NCBI GenBank assembly: GCA_019233755.1
Contig: JAFAMD010000048.1
Coordinates: 62,001-126,000, forward strand
Direction: 5' to 3'
DNA from: Acidobacteriaceae bacterium
GTDB taxonomy: Bacteria; Acidobacteriota; Terriglobia; Bryobacterales; Bryobacteraceae
DNA length: 64,000 bases
Positions 1-9,393 of this stretch are shown here, piece after piece. Every line of letters starts with the position of its first letter. Within the stretch, counting starts at the first letter, position 1. The notes below the pieces were generated by a model. It searched no databases and had not been told where the DNA came from. It worked only from the letters and a program-made list of their open reading frames with translations. Position numbers and translations under genes: made by a program.

Positions 1-2
1 TG

Positions 3-686
3 GGGCGGCTGGTCGAGGGAGAGAGCAACGATCCCGAGGCAGAAGATATCGATCACACCCAGGAAGAGCGGTCAATCGAAGCTCCGCTCAAGTTATGGGA
101 GCAGCGGATCGGTTCCATTACCTCTGCCTTACGCTCAAGGGAAGCGCAGACGGTTGTCGATCTGGGTTGTGGTGAAGGCAAGTTGCTGAGCGTCCTTTTA
201 CACGACCGCTCCTTTGAGCGCATCGTCGGAGTAGACGTCTCATGGCGGGCGCTGGAAATAGCCTCGAAGCGCCTGCATCTTGACCAACTGCCTATCGCGC
301 AAAGATCTCGGATCGAGTTGCTCCATGGGTCGCTGATGTACAAGGATAAGCGCGTGAGCGGGTTCGACGCTGCTGTTGTGGCAGAAGTTATCGAGCACCT
401 CGACCGACCACGTCTTGCGGCGTTCGAGCGCGTCGTATTCGAACATGCGCGTCCTGGCATGGTTTTGGTCACGACGCCCAACGCCGAATACAATCCGCTG
501 TTTCCGTTTTTGCCAAGCGGCCGGTTCCGGCACAAAGATCATCGGTTCGAGTGGACGCGCAGTGAGTTTCAGCGCTGGGCGATGGAAAATGCGGAACGGT
601 TCGGGTATAAAGTTCGTTTCCTACCGATCGGCACGTCCGATCCGATTGCGGGGCCGCCCACCCAGATGGGGGTCTTCGAAAGGTGA
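3..686 (+). CDS. hen1: Bacterial Hen1 RNA 3'-terminal 2'-O-methyltransferase, C-terminal part
   Basis: The gene enters from the left edge, so only its last 227 codons are visible. They form a SAM-dependent methyltransferase fold: the SAM loop reads VVDLGCGEG, followed by GVDVS, then EVIEHL and a HKDHRFEW segment. The E-x-x-E-H plus downstream His set matches the metal site described for bacterial Hen1, which methylates the 2'-OH of a 3'-terminal ribose on cleaved RNA so that the repaired end resists a second cut. The stop codon overlaps the GTG start of the pnkp gene (GTGA), so the two are translationally coupled, the classic Pnkp/Hen1 pair. The N-terminal part that contacts Pnkp would lie outside the window. 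The family call is firm; activity is inferred from motifs. Confidence 0.9.
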   Translation, partial: GRLVEGESNDPEAEDIDHTQEERSIEAPLKLWEQRIGSITSALRSREAQTVVDLGCGEGKLLSVLLHDRSFERIVGVDVSWRALEIASKRLHLDQLPIAQRSRIELLHGSLMYKDKRVSGFDAAVVAEVIEHLDRPRLAAFERVVFEHARPGMVLVTTPNAEYNPLFPFLPSGRFRHKDHRFEWTRSEFQRWAMENAERFGYKVRFLPIGTSDPIAGPPTQMGVFER

Positions 687-3244
687 AGCTCACCCTCCCG
701 GAACTGTCTCTAGTGGTTCTGATCGGGCCGTCAGGGTCGGGTAAATCTACGTTTGCCAAGAAGCACTTCCTTGCGAGTGAGGTGCTCTCGTCCGACTTCT
801 GCCGCTTTCTAGTCTCCGACGACGAGAACAGCCAAGCTGCAACGAGTGATGCCTTTGACGTGCTGCACTACATCGCTGCAAAGCGCCTCGCAGCCGCAAA
901 GCTCACGGTGGTGGATGCGACGAACGTCCAGAAAGAAGCACGCAAGCCGCTGGTGGATTTGGCGCGTCAATACCACGTTCTGCCCGTCGCCATAGTCCTA
1001 AACTTGCCGGAGCGAGTCTGTGCAGATCAGAATCGGAATCGCCCAGATCGTAACTTCGGGCCGCACGTCGTTCGCAATCAGTCTCAGGAGCTTCGACGCT
1101 CTCTGAAAGGTCTCGACCATGAGGGGTTCCGCCACGTACACGTTCTCAGCAGCCTGGATGAAATCGAGGCGGCTGTGATCGAGCGCCAACCGCTATGGAA
1201 CAACCGCAGGTTCGATCATGGCCCTTTCGACATCATTGGCGACGTTCACGGCTGCTTCGATGAGTTGATAGAGCTTCTGCAGCGCCTAGGCTACGCGATC
1301 ACGAGAGAAGCAGATCAGTACAAGGTCCTGCCGCCAAGCGGCAGAAAGGCCCTGTTTGTTGGTGATCTCGTTGACCGTGGCCCCAAGGTGGCAAAGGTCC
1401 TGCAGCTTGTCATGGCGATGGCAGACTCTGGTGTGGCGCTTTGCGTGCCCGGCAACCATGACATGAAGCTGGTCAAGAAGCTTCGCGGCAGCGATGTCCA
1501 GATGACGCATGGGCTTGCGGAAACCTGGGCTGAACTCGAACGTGAATCGCCAGAATTTCGAAAGAGAACGCTCGCCTTCCTGGACGGGCTGGTCAGCCAT
1601 TACGTTCTGGACGGCGGGGGACTTGTCGTCGCACACGCGGGCATGAAGGAAGAGATGCAAGGACGTGGCTCGGGCAAAGTCCGTGAATTTGCCCTTTACG
1701 GTGAAACCACCGGCGAGACGGACGAGTTCGGTTTGCCCATACGCGTCAACTGGGCTGCGGAATATCGAGGCCGGGCAATGGTCGTGTACGGCCACACTCC
1801 CGTTCCCGAACCCGAATGGCTAAACAGGACTGTCAATATCGATACAGGCTGCGCCTTCGGTGGTGCACTAACTGCCCTCCGTTACCCGGAGAAGGAGTTT
1901 GTGTCCGTGCCAGCCAAGCACACTTACTATGCGCCCGCGCGCCCATTTATACCCGAAGGCACGGCACCTGAACCGAAGTTGACCGCCCAGCAGAGACAAG
2001 ACGAACTGCTGGACATTGACGATGTGGTTGGGAAACGGATCATCGCGACCAGACTGCACCGGACTGTCACGATTCGTGAAGAGAATGCGACGGCAGCGTT
2101 GGAGGTGATGAGCCGATTTGCGGCGAATCCGAAATGGCTGATTTATTTACCGCCGACAATGTCGCCTTCAGAAACGAGCCGCCGAGCCGGTTACCTGGAG
2201 TATCCCGAAGAGGCATTCGCTTACTTCCGGCACGAAGGCGTGGCAACTGTCGTCTGTGAACAGAAGCATATGGGATCGCGTGCAGTGATTATTGTCTGCC
2301 GCGATGAGGAGAGTGCCCGTGAGAACTTCGGGGTCATCGGAGAGGGCATCGGTATCTGCTACACGCGGACTGGCCGGAGGTTCTTTTCGGATGCATCGCT
2401 GGAACAAGCTCTCTTGGAGAAAGTGCAGGCGGCGGTGACCTCTTCCGGGCTGTGGGAAGACTTAAAGACAGACTGGCTGTGCCTAGATTGCGAACTGATG
2501 CCATGGTCTGCGAAAGCACAGGAATTGCTGCGGGAACAATATGCGCCAACCGGCGCCGCTGCACGCGCTTCGTTTCCATACGTCGTGGCTGCTTTGGAAT
2601 CGGCAGCGCATTGCGTCCCAGAGATATCGGGCATCGCCAAGCACTATCGTGAGCGCCAGAGGCTCGCGGACCGCTACGTGGCGTCGTATCGCCGGTACTG
2701 CTGGCCTGTCAATTCCATCGCGGATCTTCGGCTCGCGCCGTTCCATCTGCTCGCTTCGGCAGGCCGCGTCTACACTGATGCAGATCACATCTGGCACATG
2801 GAAACGCTCTCAAAATTAGTTGCAGCCGATCCCGGCCTGTTAATAGCAACCGCGTTTAGGCGCGTGGACTTGGCCGATGGAGCGTCCGTTGCAGACGCAA
2901 CAAACTGGTGGGAGGAACTGACGGGCTCGGGCAGTGAAGGCATGGTCGTGAAGCCGCTTCACTTCGTTCAACCGGGCAGGCGAGACTTGGTTCAGCCTGC
3001 AGTAAAGTGTCGCGGACGCGAATATCTCCGCATTATCTACGGCCCGGAGTACACCCAAGAAGAGAACTTGATGCGACTGCGGGAGCGTGGCCTGGGAACA
3101 AAACGGTCGCTCGCAATCAGGGAGTTCGCGCTCGGCATCGAAGCCTTGGAACGCTTCGTTCGGGCCGAACCATTGAGACGGGTGCATGAGTGTGTGTTCG
3201 GAGTACTGGCGCTGGAGAGTGAAGCCGTAGATCCACGGTTATAG
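683..3244 (+). CDS. pnkp: Pnkp: polynucleotide kinase / phosphatase / ligase-type adenylyltransferase
   Basis: An 853-aa three-domain RNA-repair enzyme, the usual length for bacterial Pnkp. Residues 15-22 (GPSGSGKS) are the P-loop of the 5'-kinase domain. A calcineurin-type phosphatase follows, with GDVHGC near 186, GDLVDRGP, GNHD near 257 and later metal-binding histidines; it removes 2',3'-cyclic and 3'-phosphates. The C-terminal third is a ligase-like adenylyltransferase whose nucleotidyl lysine is K528 in KHMGSR. With Hen1, this protein seals RNAs cut by ribotoxins. The GTG start overlaps the hen1 stop, and no other start fits as well. No frameshift or missing motif was seen. Nothing on the same strand follows for more than 900 bases, so the operon ends here. 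Confidence 0.93.
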   Translation: MKLTLPELSLVVLIGPSGSGKSTFAKKHFLASEVLSSDFCRFLVSDDENSQAATSDAFDVLHYIAAKRLAAAKLTVVDATNVQKEARKPLVDLARQYHVLPVAIVLNLPERVCADQNRNRPDRNFGPHVVRNQSQELRRSLKGLDHEGFRHVHVLSSLDEIEAAVIERQPLWNNRRFDHGPFDIIGDVHGCFDELIELLQRLGYAITREADQYKVLPPSGRKALFVGDLVDRGPKVAKVLQLVMAMADSGVALCVPGNHDMKLVKKLRGSDVQMTHGLAETWAELERESPEFRKRTLAFLDGLVSHYVLDGGGLVVAHAGMKEEMQGRGSGKVREFALYGETTGETDEFGLPIRVNWAAEYRGRAMVVYGHTPVPEPEWLNRTVNIDTGCAFGGALTALRYPEKEFVSVPAKHTYYAPARPFIPEGTAPEPKLTAQQRQDELLDIDDVVGKRIIATRLHRTVTIREENATAALEVMSRFAANPKWLIYLPPTMSPSETSRRAGYLEYPEEAFAYFRHEGVATVVCEQKHMGSRAVIIVCRDEESARENFGVIGEGIGICYTRTGRRFFSDASLEQALLEKVQAAVTSSGLWEDLKTDWLCLDCELMPWSAKAQELLREQYAPTGAAARASFPYVVAALESAAHCVPEISGIAKHYRERQRLADRYVASYRRYCWPVNSIADLRLAPFHLLASAGRVYTDADHIWHMETLSKLVAADPGLLIATAFRRVDLADGASVADATNWWEELTGSGSEGMVVKPLHFVQPGRRDLVQPAVKCRGREYLRIIYGPEYTQEENLMRLRERGLGTKRSLAIREFALGIEALERFVRAEPLRRVHECVFGVLALESEAVDPRL

Positions 3245-3444
3245 GCCTTCTTAGCGGTCGCCGTAGCGACTTGCTGACGGACTGTTGCGAGGCTTTTGAG
3301 TCTCTGATCCGGCCACTGTTATGTTATCGGGGGGCGAAGGAGCGATACCGATCAGGTACCGCGGAAACGTGTGCCTCACGGCTAACACGACATCATCGGA
3401 AAGCTGACACTCTGGTGACGCCCGCAAGTTTGATTCAGCATTGA

Positions 3445-3609
3445 ATTTGCACTTGCTCCGTGTCGTCAGCAAACGGACAGAACATTACGCTCGTTTCCGA
3501 TAACGCCCGTGAACCCCGCGATACCGGAATGTTGGTTGTGTCCGAGGGGTCCACCGGCGCCGCCACTCGATCGGGCGTCGTCCCCGTAAACATCATCAGC
3601 TACCCGTAA
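3445..3609 (+). pseudogene. Relic: C-terminal tail of a secreted beta-rich protein
   Basis: An open frame of 54 codons without a plausible start reads like the C-terminal end of a beta-sandwich or adhesin-like protein: short alternating hydrophobic strands, Gly/Thr/Ser-rich turns, ending VNIISYP and a stop. There is a stop codon immediately upstream and no intact partner on either side. I take it as a leftover of a deleted gene. It is too short to assign to a family. Confidence 0.3.
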
Positions 3610-3640
3610 GACGGAAGGTGAATTGGCCTGTTAACGTAGT

Positions 3641-3756
3641 GATGGCTTTCAGCCGTCAGCTTTCAGCCCAAGAAAAGCTGACGGCTGAGCGCTGAAAGCT
3701 TTCTTTACCGCTGAAAGCTCTCCTCGGCAAAATAGATTTCAAGTATCCTTGGCTAG
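3641..3756 (+). repeat. Dispersed hairpin repeat, copy 1 (short form)
   Basis: This copy holds the core hairpin (AGCCGTCAGCTTT at 3651-3663 pairs perfectly with AAAGCTGACGGCT at 3674-3686) and the conserved right end, CTCTCCTCGGCAA then ATAGATTTCAAGTATCC and TTGGCTAG. The left end seen in copies 3 and 4 is missing. It lies 33 bases beyond the stop of the amidohydrolase gene on the minus strand. Copies 2, 3 and 4 are at 7501, 9394 and 58920. Confidence 0.85.
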
Positions 3757-3789
3757 ATTTAGAACATCGGGCCAGATGATTTGCACTGC

Positions 3790-5265
3790 TTATCGCATTG
3801 CGTAGAGTTGCTCCGCTGATCGTCGTAGAACGCTCTCAGCGATGTCTCTGGCTCTGTCGAGGCTGATTTCACCATCTCGCAGCATTCCCGTCAAGGCCAG
3901 GCCAAGCGCTTCGCGCGCATTGTGATTTGCGATCCAGGTGGACTCTTCCCATCCGAGTTCCGCGCTAAAGGGATAGCCGTCCGTGCCGTACAGCACTTTG
4001 TCCGGGAAGGTTTCCAGCCATTCGCGCAACCAACCGGCGAGCGTGTGCGGCGGAAACGTGAGGGACTGCTGCGACAGATCGAGGTAAACGTTCGGTTTCT
4101 GCAAAAGCGCGCCCGCCTCACGCACAAAAGGCCAGCCGCCATGTAACAGAACAAATTTTGTGCCGCGCAGACGAGGATCGTTGAAGATCGGCTCTAGTAA
4201 CAGAGGATTGGCACCGGCTATTCCGAAATAGCTGCCTCCGCCACTCATACAGTGCAGATGCACCACCATCCCCAGTCGTCCACACTCTGCTGCGATGACC
4301 CGAAAAAGGAAATCCTGTAGAGTTTGATAGTCAGCCGCAGCCACCGTGCCTTGGCCCACGTACTTTCGATATATCCGCTGCGCGTCCTCACGCGACGGAT
4401 CACTAAATCCGAAGCCGCGCAGATAGGCGATCTCGAACTTTGCAGCGACTGCACCTTTCGCGTGCTGTTTCCTCAGCGTCGGCACCACAATGTTGGCAAT
4501 ATACTCGTCGAGCGTTGACGGGATCGCCCCTAACCCGAGGTCCTGTAAATAACGTGCGCGAATCCGTTCCTCGAGCGGAAAGAAGAGCTTCTTGTCCGGT
4601 GTTGTTGCCGCGAGCGCAGTGTTGTCGAGCGGAAACAGGAGCGCGTCCTCGTAAGCCACCCAGCGAAAGCGTGGCGGCGTGATGCCCGGTCCTGTGACAA
4701 CGCGGTTGGCGAGCATCGTTTCGATGCCACTGTGGTCCAGCACCCATTCGTCATAATGAACCCCTTGCTGCGCCTTCACGCGGCTCCGCGCCGCCTCAAG
4801 TTGGCTCATTCCTTGCGCATCGAGCGGCGCTTTTCCGGCAAATCCCCACAGCGCCTTCCATGCGAGAGGTAATTGAGGGTTATCTGCTCTCCAGGCGACG
4901 GGGTCTGTCTGCGGCTCCATGTTATCGACCGGCAGTGCATCGAATCCGCGATCCCCGCGATCGTGGGGAGGAGGCAGCACCGGATGCGCATGATTATCGA
5001 TTGCCTTGATAGACGCGATGACTCGCGCAATCTGCGGATCGATGCTGCTTCCAAGGAGCTCGCGCAACACGGGCGCGGTACCAAGCGCCCCGCCCCAAGG
5101 CTTAGCGAGTTCCTTTGCTGTCTGGCGGCGCGCATCCGCGCCCTTTGCGCTATTGACGCTGTCGGGGCCTCCTGCAGAGTGCGGCGCGTTCTGCGCATAG
5201 ACAACCCCCAGGATGAACATCCATGCAGCGCCAAAACAGAACAGCGCGAGTTTGCTGTTGCTCAT
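3790..5265 (-). CDS. Secreted amidohydrolase (amidohydrolase-2 / TIM-barrel family)
   Basis: A 491-aa protein with an N-terminal signal peptide (hydrophobic run, cleavage near VVYAQ). The mature part shows the metal-dependent TIM-barrel pattern: an HxH in DNHAHP shortly after the N-terminus, a later His in LLHGGWPF and a catalytic-type Asp in YGTDGYPF. The family covers decarboxylases and hydrolases acting on C-C or C-N bonds; the substrate cannot be read from the sequence. Its ATG overlaps the stop of the GH18 protein (ATGA), so the two form one transcript and are probably translated together. Hairpin repeat copy 1 follows downstream. Secretion is unusual for this superfamily and suggests a periplasmic or extracellular substrate. 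Confidence 0.8.
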   Translation of the reverse strand: MSNSKLALFCFGAAWMFILGVVYAQNAPHSAGGPDSVNSAKGADARRQTAKELAKPWGGALGTAPVLRELLGSSIDPQIARVIASIKAIDNHAHPVLPPPHDRGDRGFDALPVDNMEPQTDPVAWRADNPQLPLAWKALWGFAGKAPLDAQGMSQLEAARSRVKAQQGVHYDEWVLDHSGIETMLANRVVTGPGITPPRFRWVAYEDALLFPLDNTALAATTPDKKLFFPLEERIRARYLQDLGLGAIPSTLDEYIANIVVPTLRKQHAKGAVAAKFEIAYLRGFGFSDPSREDAQRIYRKYVGQGTVAAADYQTLQDFLFRVIAAECGRLGMVVHLHCMSGGGSYFGIAGANPLLLEPIFNDPRLRGTKFVLLHGGWPFVREAGALLQKPNVYLDLSQQSLTFPPHTLAGWLREWLETFPDKVLYGTDGYPFSAELGWEESTWIANHNAREALGLALTGMLRDGEISLDRARDIAESVLRRSAEQLYAMR

Positions 5266-7331
5266 GGCGCCGGACGGACGGCGAAGCTGTGCAAGAGTGG
5301 TCCGACCACATTCGAAAAGCCGTAACCGGCAGACCGGTCCTCGTCGATATTCCAGAACATGGCGCCCATCATCGACCGATAACCGCCCGAATTCCGTAGC
5401 GCATAGGATGCGCCCGACGGCCTCGCGCCTCCAATGAGATACCGCATACTGGCCGTGACGGTCGGCACATCGGTCTCCTCGACGTAAAATCCCACCGCCA
5501 CCTGGTTCTGCGGTATCGCGGGATAGCTCAGGTTTTGGCCGCCTACACGAAAGCCTTGCAACACCAGTTCTGTCATGGCCGCGTGGTAATCAACGCTACC
5601 CGCCTGATAGATTTCGCCATCCAGTCCTTCGAGCGGTGGTGTGTTGTAATCCTGCACATCGATGAAAGTGAGAATGTCGCGGATGCCGTACGCAATCGGC
5701 AGGTACGAGCCAAACTGGCCGCCATAGCTCACATGCCCCGCCACCATCTGCGGCCCTTCGGGCACGAGGCTGATCAGGAAACCCGAGCCCAACTGCGCTT
5801 TGAGTTGCTTTAGCGCGGCAATCAGATGCACAATACCGGGAGTCGTTGGATGACGGAAGTCGGTATCACCAGATGCGAGCATCAAAGATGGCGTTTCAAA
5901 ATCCAGGTCGATGCCATCGAAGCCGTAGTCTCGTACCAGCCGGCTCACGCACGACACGAATACGGGAATGCTCGCGGCCTGATCAAGCGTGAAAAACTGC
6001 CCTCCGCCCCCGAGCGATAGCAGCACTTTCCTGCCCTGGCGCTTTAAGCCCGCGATGCCGGCTTTGAATTGCTCGGGGCTGTTCCCATTTGGCGGTTGGA
6101 AGCGTAGCGTTCCTTCCGGCGCGTGATGATCGGGAACCGCAAAAGCAACAATCACCACATCCCATTGTGGCGAGACTGCATCAAGCGCAAGCGTTCTTTC
6201 GCGGTCTGAGCCGGTGTAGTATCCGATGAGCGAATGGCCGTTCCTTGGGCCCGATTGCGGCTTCGGTGCGCTGTTGATGTCCGACGCCGCGATCCGAGTC
6301 GGACACGGTTTCGCCGGTTCGGTTAGCACAGTCGCATCCGGAAAGCTGTAAGTCTGTCCAGTTCCCGTATACCATGGCAGCAGCGCGACGTTCTGAACGT
6401 GATAAGTGGACGTCCCGCTCGTAATCACGAATGGCTTTGAAAACGGGAGATTATTTTTGCGGTTCGTATCGGTTGGCTCGAGGAGAAAGTAGGTAGTGGC
6501 AACGCCGCTGCCTCCACATGGCCCCTGATCTCCCGGACGCATAAACGCCGGCCGCCGCCACCGCGGAAATTTGTTGCCTGTCTGATCGCCCTTCTCAACC
6601 GGGACCAGCGGATCGTGCAGCGGGTCATTCATGAACTCGGCGATCTGTTCCGTCAACGGCTGAACGTCCTGATCCTGAACAATTGCGGGCGCACGGCTCA
6701 GGTATGACGCGAGCACAAACGAGTTGCCGGTCGCCTCATCGGTACCATGCGTGCCCCACGTACAGCAGATGGTCGCGTCGCGCTCGACGTAGTACGCCGT
6801 ATTGTTTGTAATCGCAAGGAGCAAAGAGCCGGGGTGCTTGCCCACTCTCTTAAACAACTGACGCTGGACAAAATTGATATCTGCGATGCCCAGTGCGCCG
6901 CCCTGTTTGGAATTAAGAAGATACCCTGCCTCCGGCGGTACCGCGATGCTGACGGTTTCGATCACGTCGGGTTTCTCAAAAAGAGTATGCCAATCGCCCG
7001 CATGCTGGAAGGAGGCGCGCAACATAGCATCGGAATATTGCGTACTTGCCTGCCCTGGAAATGGAAAGGACGCGAATATTGGTGAGTGCAACAACTCCGG
7101 GACGCTAGCAGTCGCATCCAGCACTTCGCCTGCCTGCGAAGCGAACTGAAGCGCGACCGGAACGACGATTACCGGAATACGGGTTGTTCCGCCCCGCGCA
7201 GGATCACGCCCAACGATCGAATACACCGCTCCGTTTGCGTGGTATTGGAATGTCGGCACCGTTTGCGAGCGTGCAACCACTGCCGCGACTGCGAGAACAA
7301 CGATATTTATATGCGAGCGAAACACGCACAC
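5262..7331 (-). CDS. Secreted two-part protein: unknown N-terminal domain plus GH18-family domain
   Basis: A 689-aa protein with a signal peptide and a GTG start (a second GTG two codons on is possible). Residues of about 25-370 form a domain I cannot assign; it resembles secreted hypothetical proteins I associate with Acidobacteriota. From about 380 the sequence is a glycoside hydrolase 18 barrel: LIGYYTG opens strand 1 and DGIDLDFE near 472-479 matches DxxDxDxE with the catalytic Glu kept, so chitinase or endo-N-acetylglucosaminidase-like activity is plausible. A Trp near the C-terminus (MFWNIDED) fits strand 8. It heads an operon with the amidohydrolase. The family is clear from the motif; the substrate is unknown. 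Confidence 0.82.
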   Translation of the reverse strand: MCVFRSHINIVVLAVAAVVARSQTVPTFQYHANGAVYSIVGRDPARGGTTRIPVIVVPVALQFASQAGEVLDATASVPELLHSPIFASFPFPGQASTQYSDAMLRASFQHAGDWHTLFEKPDVIETVSIAVPPEAGYLLNSKQGGALGIADINFVQRQLFKRVGKHPGSLLLAITNNTAYYVERDATICCTWGTHGTDEATGNSFVLASYLSRAPAIVQDQDVQPLTEQIAEFMNDPLHDPLVPVEKGDQTGNKFPRWRRPAFMRPGDQGPCGGSGVATTYFLLEPTDTNRKNNLPFSKPFVITSGTSTYHVQNVALLPWYTGTGQTYSFPDATVLTEPAKPCPTRIAASDINSAPKPQSGPRNGHSLIGYYTGSDRERTLALDAVSPQWDVVIVAFAVPDHHAPEGTLRFQPPNGNSPEQFKAGIAGLKRQGRKVLLSLGGGGQFFTLDQAASIPVFVSCVSRLVRDYGFDGIDLDFETPSLMLASGDTDFRHPTTPGIVHLIAALKQLKAQLGSGFLISLVPEGPQMVAGHVSYGGQFGSYLPIAYGIRDILTFIDVQDYNTPPLEGLDGEIYQAGSVDYHAAMTELVLQGFRVGGQNLSYPAIPQNQVAVGFYVEETDVPTVTASMRYLIGGARPSGASYALRNSGGYRSMMGAMFWNIDEDRSAGYGFSNVVGPLLHSFAVRPAP

Positions 7332-7500
7332 AGCGTATCGAAGTCGGTGTGAACTCGAGCAGCCACGAAGATTACGGCAGATGGAGTAATAGCCGGTGGC
7401 CGCTGGTTTCGCGATCGCGGCAAGGTATCGTGGCCGCCAGCATTCTGTTTCTGCTCACCGTGACGCCGGCGCGCTACGATTCAGTTTACGTTTTCGCCAC

Positions 7501-7656
7501 GATAGCTCTCAGCCGTCAGCGCTCAGCCTTCAGCTTTTTTCAAATCTGAGTATGTGGGGCTGACTGCTGATGGCTGAAAGCTCTCCTCGGCAAGCGCACA
7601 GCACGTTTGTTGCCTGTTATGCGCGCTCAAAATAGATTTCAAGTATCCTTGGCTAG
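7501..7656 (+). repeat. Dispersed hairpin repeat, copy 2
   Basis: The core is rich in TCAGC and GCTGA units able to fold back on themselves, with an added segment after CTCCTCGGCAA (GCGCACAGCACGTTTGTTGCC, then TTATGCGCGCTCAA) that copy 3 shares and copies 1 and 4 lack. The right end ATAGATTTCAAGTATCC/TTGGCTAG stops two bases from the stop codon of the acyltransferase gene. The whole gap 7332-7658 holds only this repeat and the promoter region of the GH18 operon. Confidence 0.85.
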
Positions 7657-7658
7657 CC

Positions 7659-8882
7659 TTAGCCGTTGGAGGAATGGCCGAGTAATTGAAAGGAGGCGTC
7701 TCTGGACGTGTTATACTCCGCCAGCCGATTCTTCAGCGAGAGGCACGGGCGCTCGATCAGATTCCACGTGAGCAATGCTCCGATGAGCGCTGCCAAAATC
7801 GAGAAAATGTAGAAAACAAGCTGCCACAAGATGCCATGTCCCAAAACTACCTGTACCCGCGAGGATGCAAAGACCGTGTCGCGCAGAGCGGCTCGGATCG
7901 GCAGGTGCAAGAGGTAAATCGCGTATGAGTACTTGCCGAACGTACGAAGAAAGCCGCTGGAGAGAACTCGCTGCGTGGTCGAACCGGGTAGCGCGTTGAG
8001 AGCTACGACCAACCACGCCGCGCAGACGAGTGCAATTTCACCATATCCGGTGGCGGCGACAAGTGCATCGTCGTAGCTCGCAAGATGAAAGGTGTACAGA
8101 CAAACAAAAAACAGCGTGCCTACAATTGCGATCCATTTCGCCGCAGTGGCAAACCGCCGGATGTAGTGGCTACCATCGCGCAGGCTAACCGCGATCAAAG
8201 CGCCGAGCGCCAGTCCGTCCATGCGGCACCAGGGCAACACGTAAAGCTGAATCCATGAGTATCCTTTGAGCAACATCAGCCAGCGTGCACAGAATGTTAT
8301 ACCAAGCAGGGTAAGGCCGAGTGTTTTCACCTTGCTGCGGTCCAGCAGAAAAACGATAGGCGCCCATACCAGATAGAACTGCTCTTCTATGGCCAGCGAC
8401 CAGGTGACGCCCAGAACGGGGTGCACCCAGTTCTGCTGTTTTGCGATCAGGAAGTTTGAAAGATACAGAACATACCACGGCCAATCGCTTGGCGCGGACA
8501 CCAGGCGAGCGACTTTGTGCGCAGCAGCCGGGACCTTCAGGACGACAAACGGCAGCACGACTACGCAAACGAGAACGATCAAGTAATACAGCGGAAAAAT
8601 CCGTAGAGCGCGGCGTGTGTAAAATTTTCGAAAATATCCCGCCAGTGACTTCGTATCAAGCAGGATGCCGGTGATTAGGAAGCCTGACAGCACGAAGAAC
8701 AGATCGACCCCATGCGGGCCAATGTTGGCTAAGCGGGACAAAACCGCTTCCATGCCTCCCTGGCCGGGTTGCACAACCGTACAGTGATGAAATAGGACCA
8801 GTAAAATCGCAATGCCGCGGAGCCCGTCAAGTTGGGGAATCCGCGGCATCTCCGCATACGTAGAGGAAGACTGACGATTCAC
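7659..8882 (-). CDS. Membrane acyltransferase (acyltransferase-3 / OafA-like)
   Basis: A 407-aa integral membrane protein. It opens with the family signature around LDGLRGIAILLVLFHH, where the His is the expected catalytic residue, followed by about ten hydrophobic segments and a conserved-looking WSLAIEEQFYL and YAIYLLH. Such proteins O-acylate sugars of exopolysaccharide, lipopolysaccharide or peptidoglycan at the membrane. There is no sugar-synthesis gene next to it, so the acceptor is unknown. The start is GTG at 8882; an ATG 11 codons later also works. It appears monocistronic, with hairpin repeat copy 2 directly after its stop. Confidence 0.85.
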   Translation of the reverse strand: MNRQSSSTYAEMPRIPQLDGLRGIAILLVLFHHCTVVQPGQGGMEAVLSRLANIGPHGVDLFFVLSGFLITGILLDTKSLAGYFRKFYTRRALRIFPLYYLIVLVCVVVLPFVVLKVPAAAHKVARLVSAPSDWPWYVLYLSNFLIAKQQNWVHPVLGVTWSLAIEEQFYLVWAPIVFLLDRSKVKTLGLTLLGITFCARWLMLLKGYSWIQLYVLPWCRMDGLALGALIAVSLRDGSHYIRRFATAAKWIAIVGTLFFVCLYTFHLASYDDALVAATGYGEIALVCAAWLVVALNALPGSTTQRVLSSGFLRTFGKYSYAIYLLHLPIRAALRDTVFASSRVQVVLGHGILWQLVFYIFSILAALIGALLTWNLIERPCLSLKNRLAEYNTSRDASFQLLGHSSNG

Positions 8883-9145
8883 GAGTATCCGTCATTGTAG
8901 TTCTACCAGGGTCCTGTTTCTCTGAGAAACGGTACTAAACCCGCGGCTGTTGCGGCTTGGTCTCGCATTTCTCGAACGACAAATTCGTCCGAACCCCGGC
9001 CAAACTGCCCCTGCGGATCGATAATCCGCGATTTGTGAGTTGCTGAAGGGGACCGCTTTGGTCAGAACAATCAACTAGTCCGGCTGACAGTTGCTTTATC
9101 TTGTCTCTTGGGAACTGGTTGTGTCAGCCGCCGTTACAGCGGCTC

Positions 9146-9235
9146 TGGCGGAACGGGTGAGATTCGAACTCACGAACGCCTTCCGACGTTGGCGGTTTTC
9201 AAGACCGCTGCCTTAAACCGCTCGGCCACCGTTCC
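9146..9235 (-). tRNA. tRNA-Ser (anticodon UGA)
   Basis: Read on the minus strand it folds as a class II tRNA: acceptor GGAACGG pairs with CCGTTCC, the anticodon loop is CTTGAAA giving UGA, a long variable arm follows, then the GTTCGAATC T-loop, discriminator G and an encoded CCA. Length is 90 nt including CCA. Confidence 0.95.
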
Positions 9236-9393
9236 GTACCCACATAATGCCACATCCGCTGGCCGCGCCCCGTATGAACAAGCGCCGATCACCGCTCGGG
9301 ATTCGATTCTTGAAGAGACTGATCATGTTCGCAAAAAGCCGATACGCACCGGGAACTCCCTCCGGTAGCTGACGGCAAAAGGCCCACGCATTG

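Noticed and set aside
1286..1795. A 169-codon minus-strand frame within pnkp
   Set aside because: Shadow of the phosphatase domain, whose motifs are all on the plus strand.
3251..3472. A 73-codon minus-strand frame after pnkp
   Set aside because: No start signal, no family features, and it partly overlaps the plus-strand relic at 3445.
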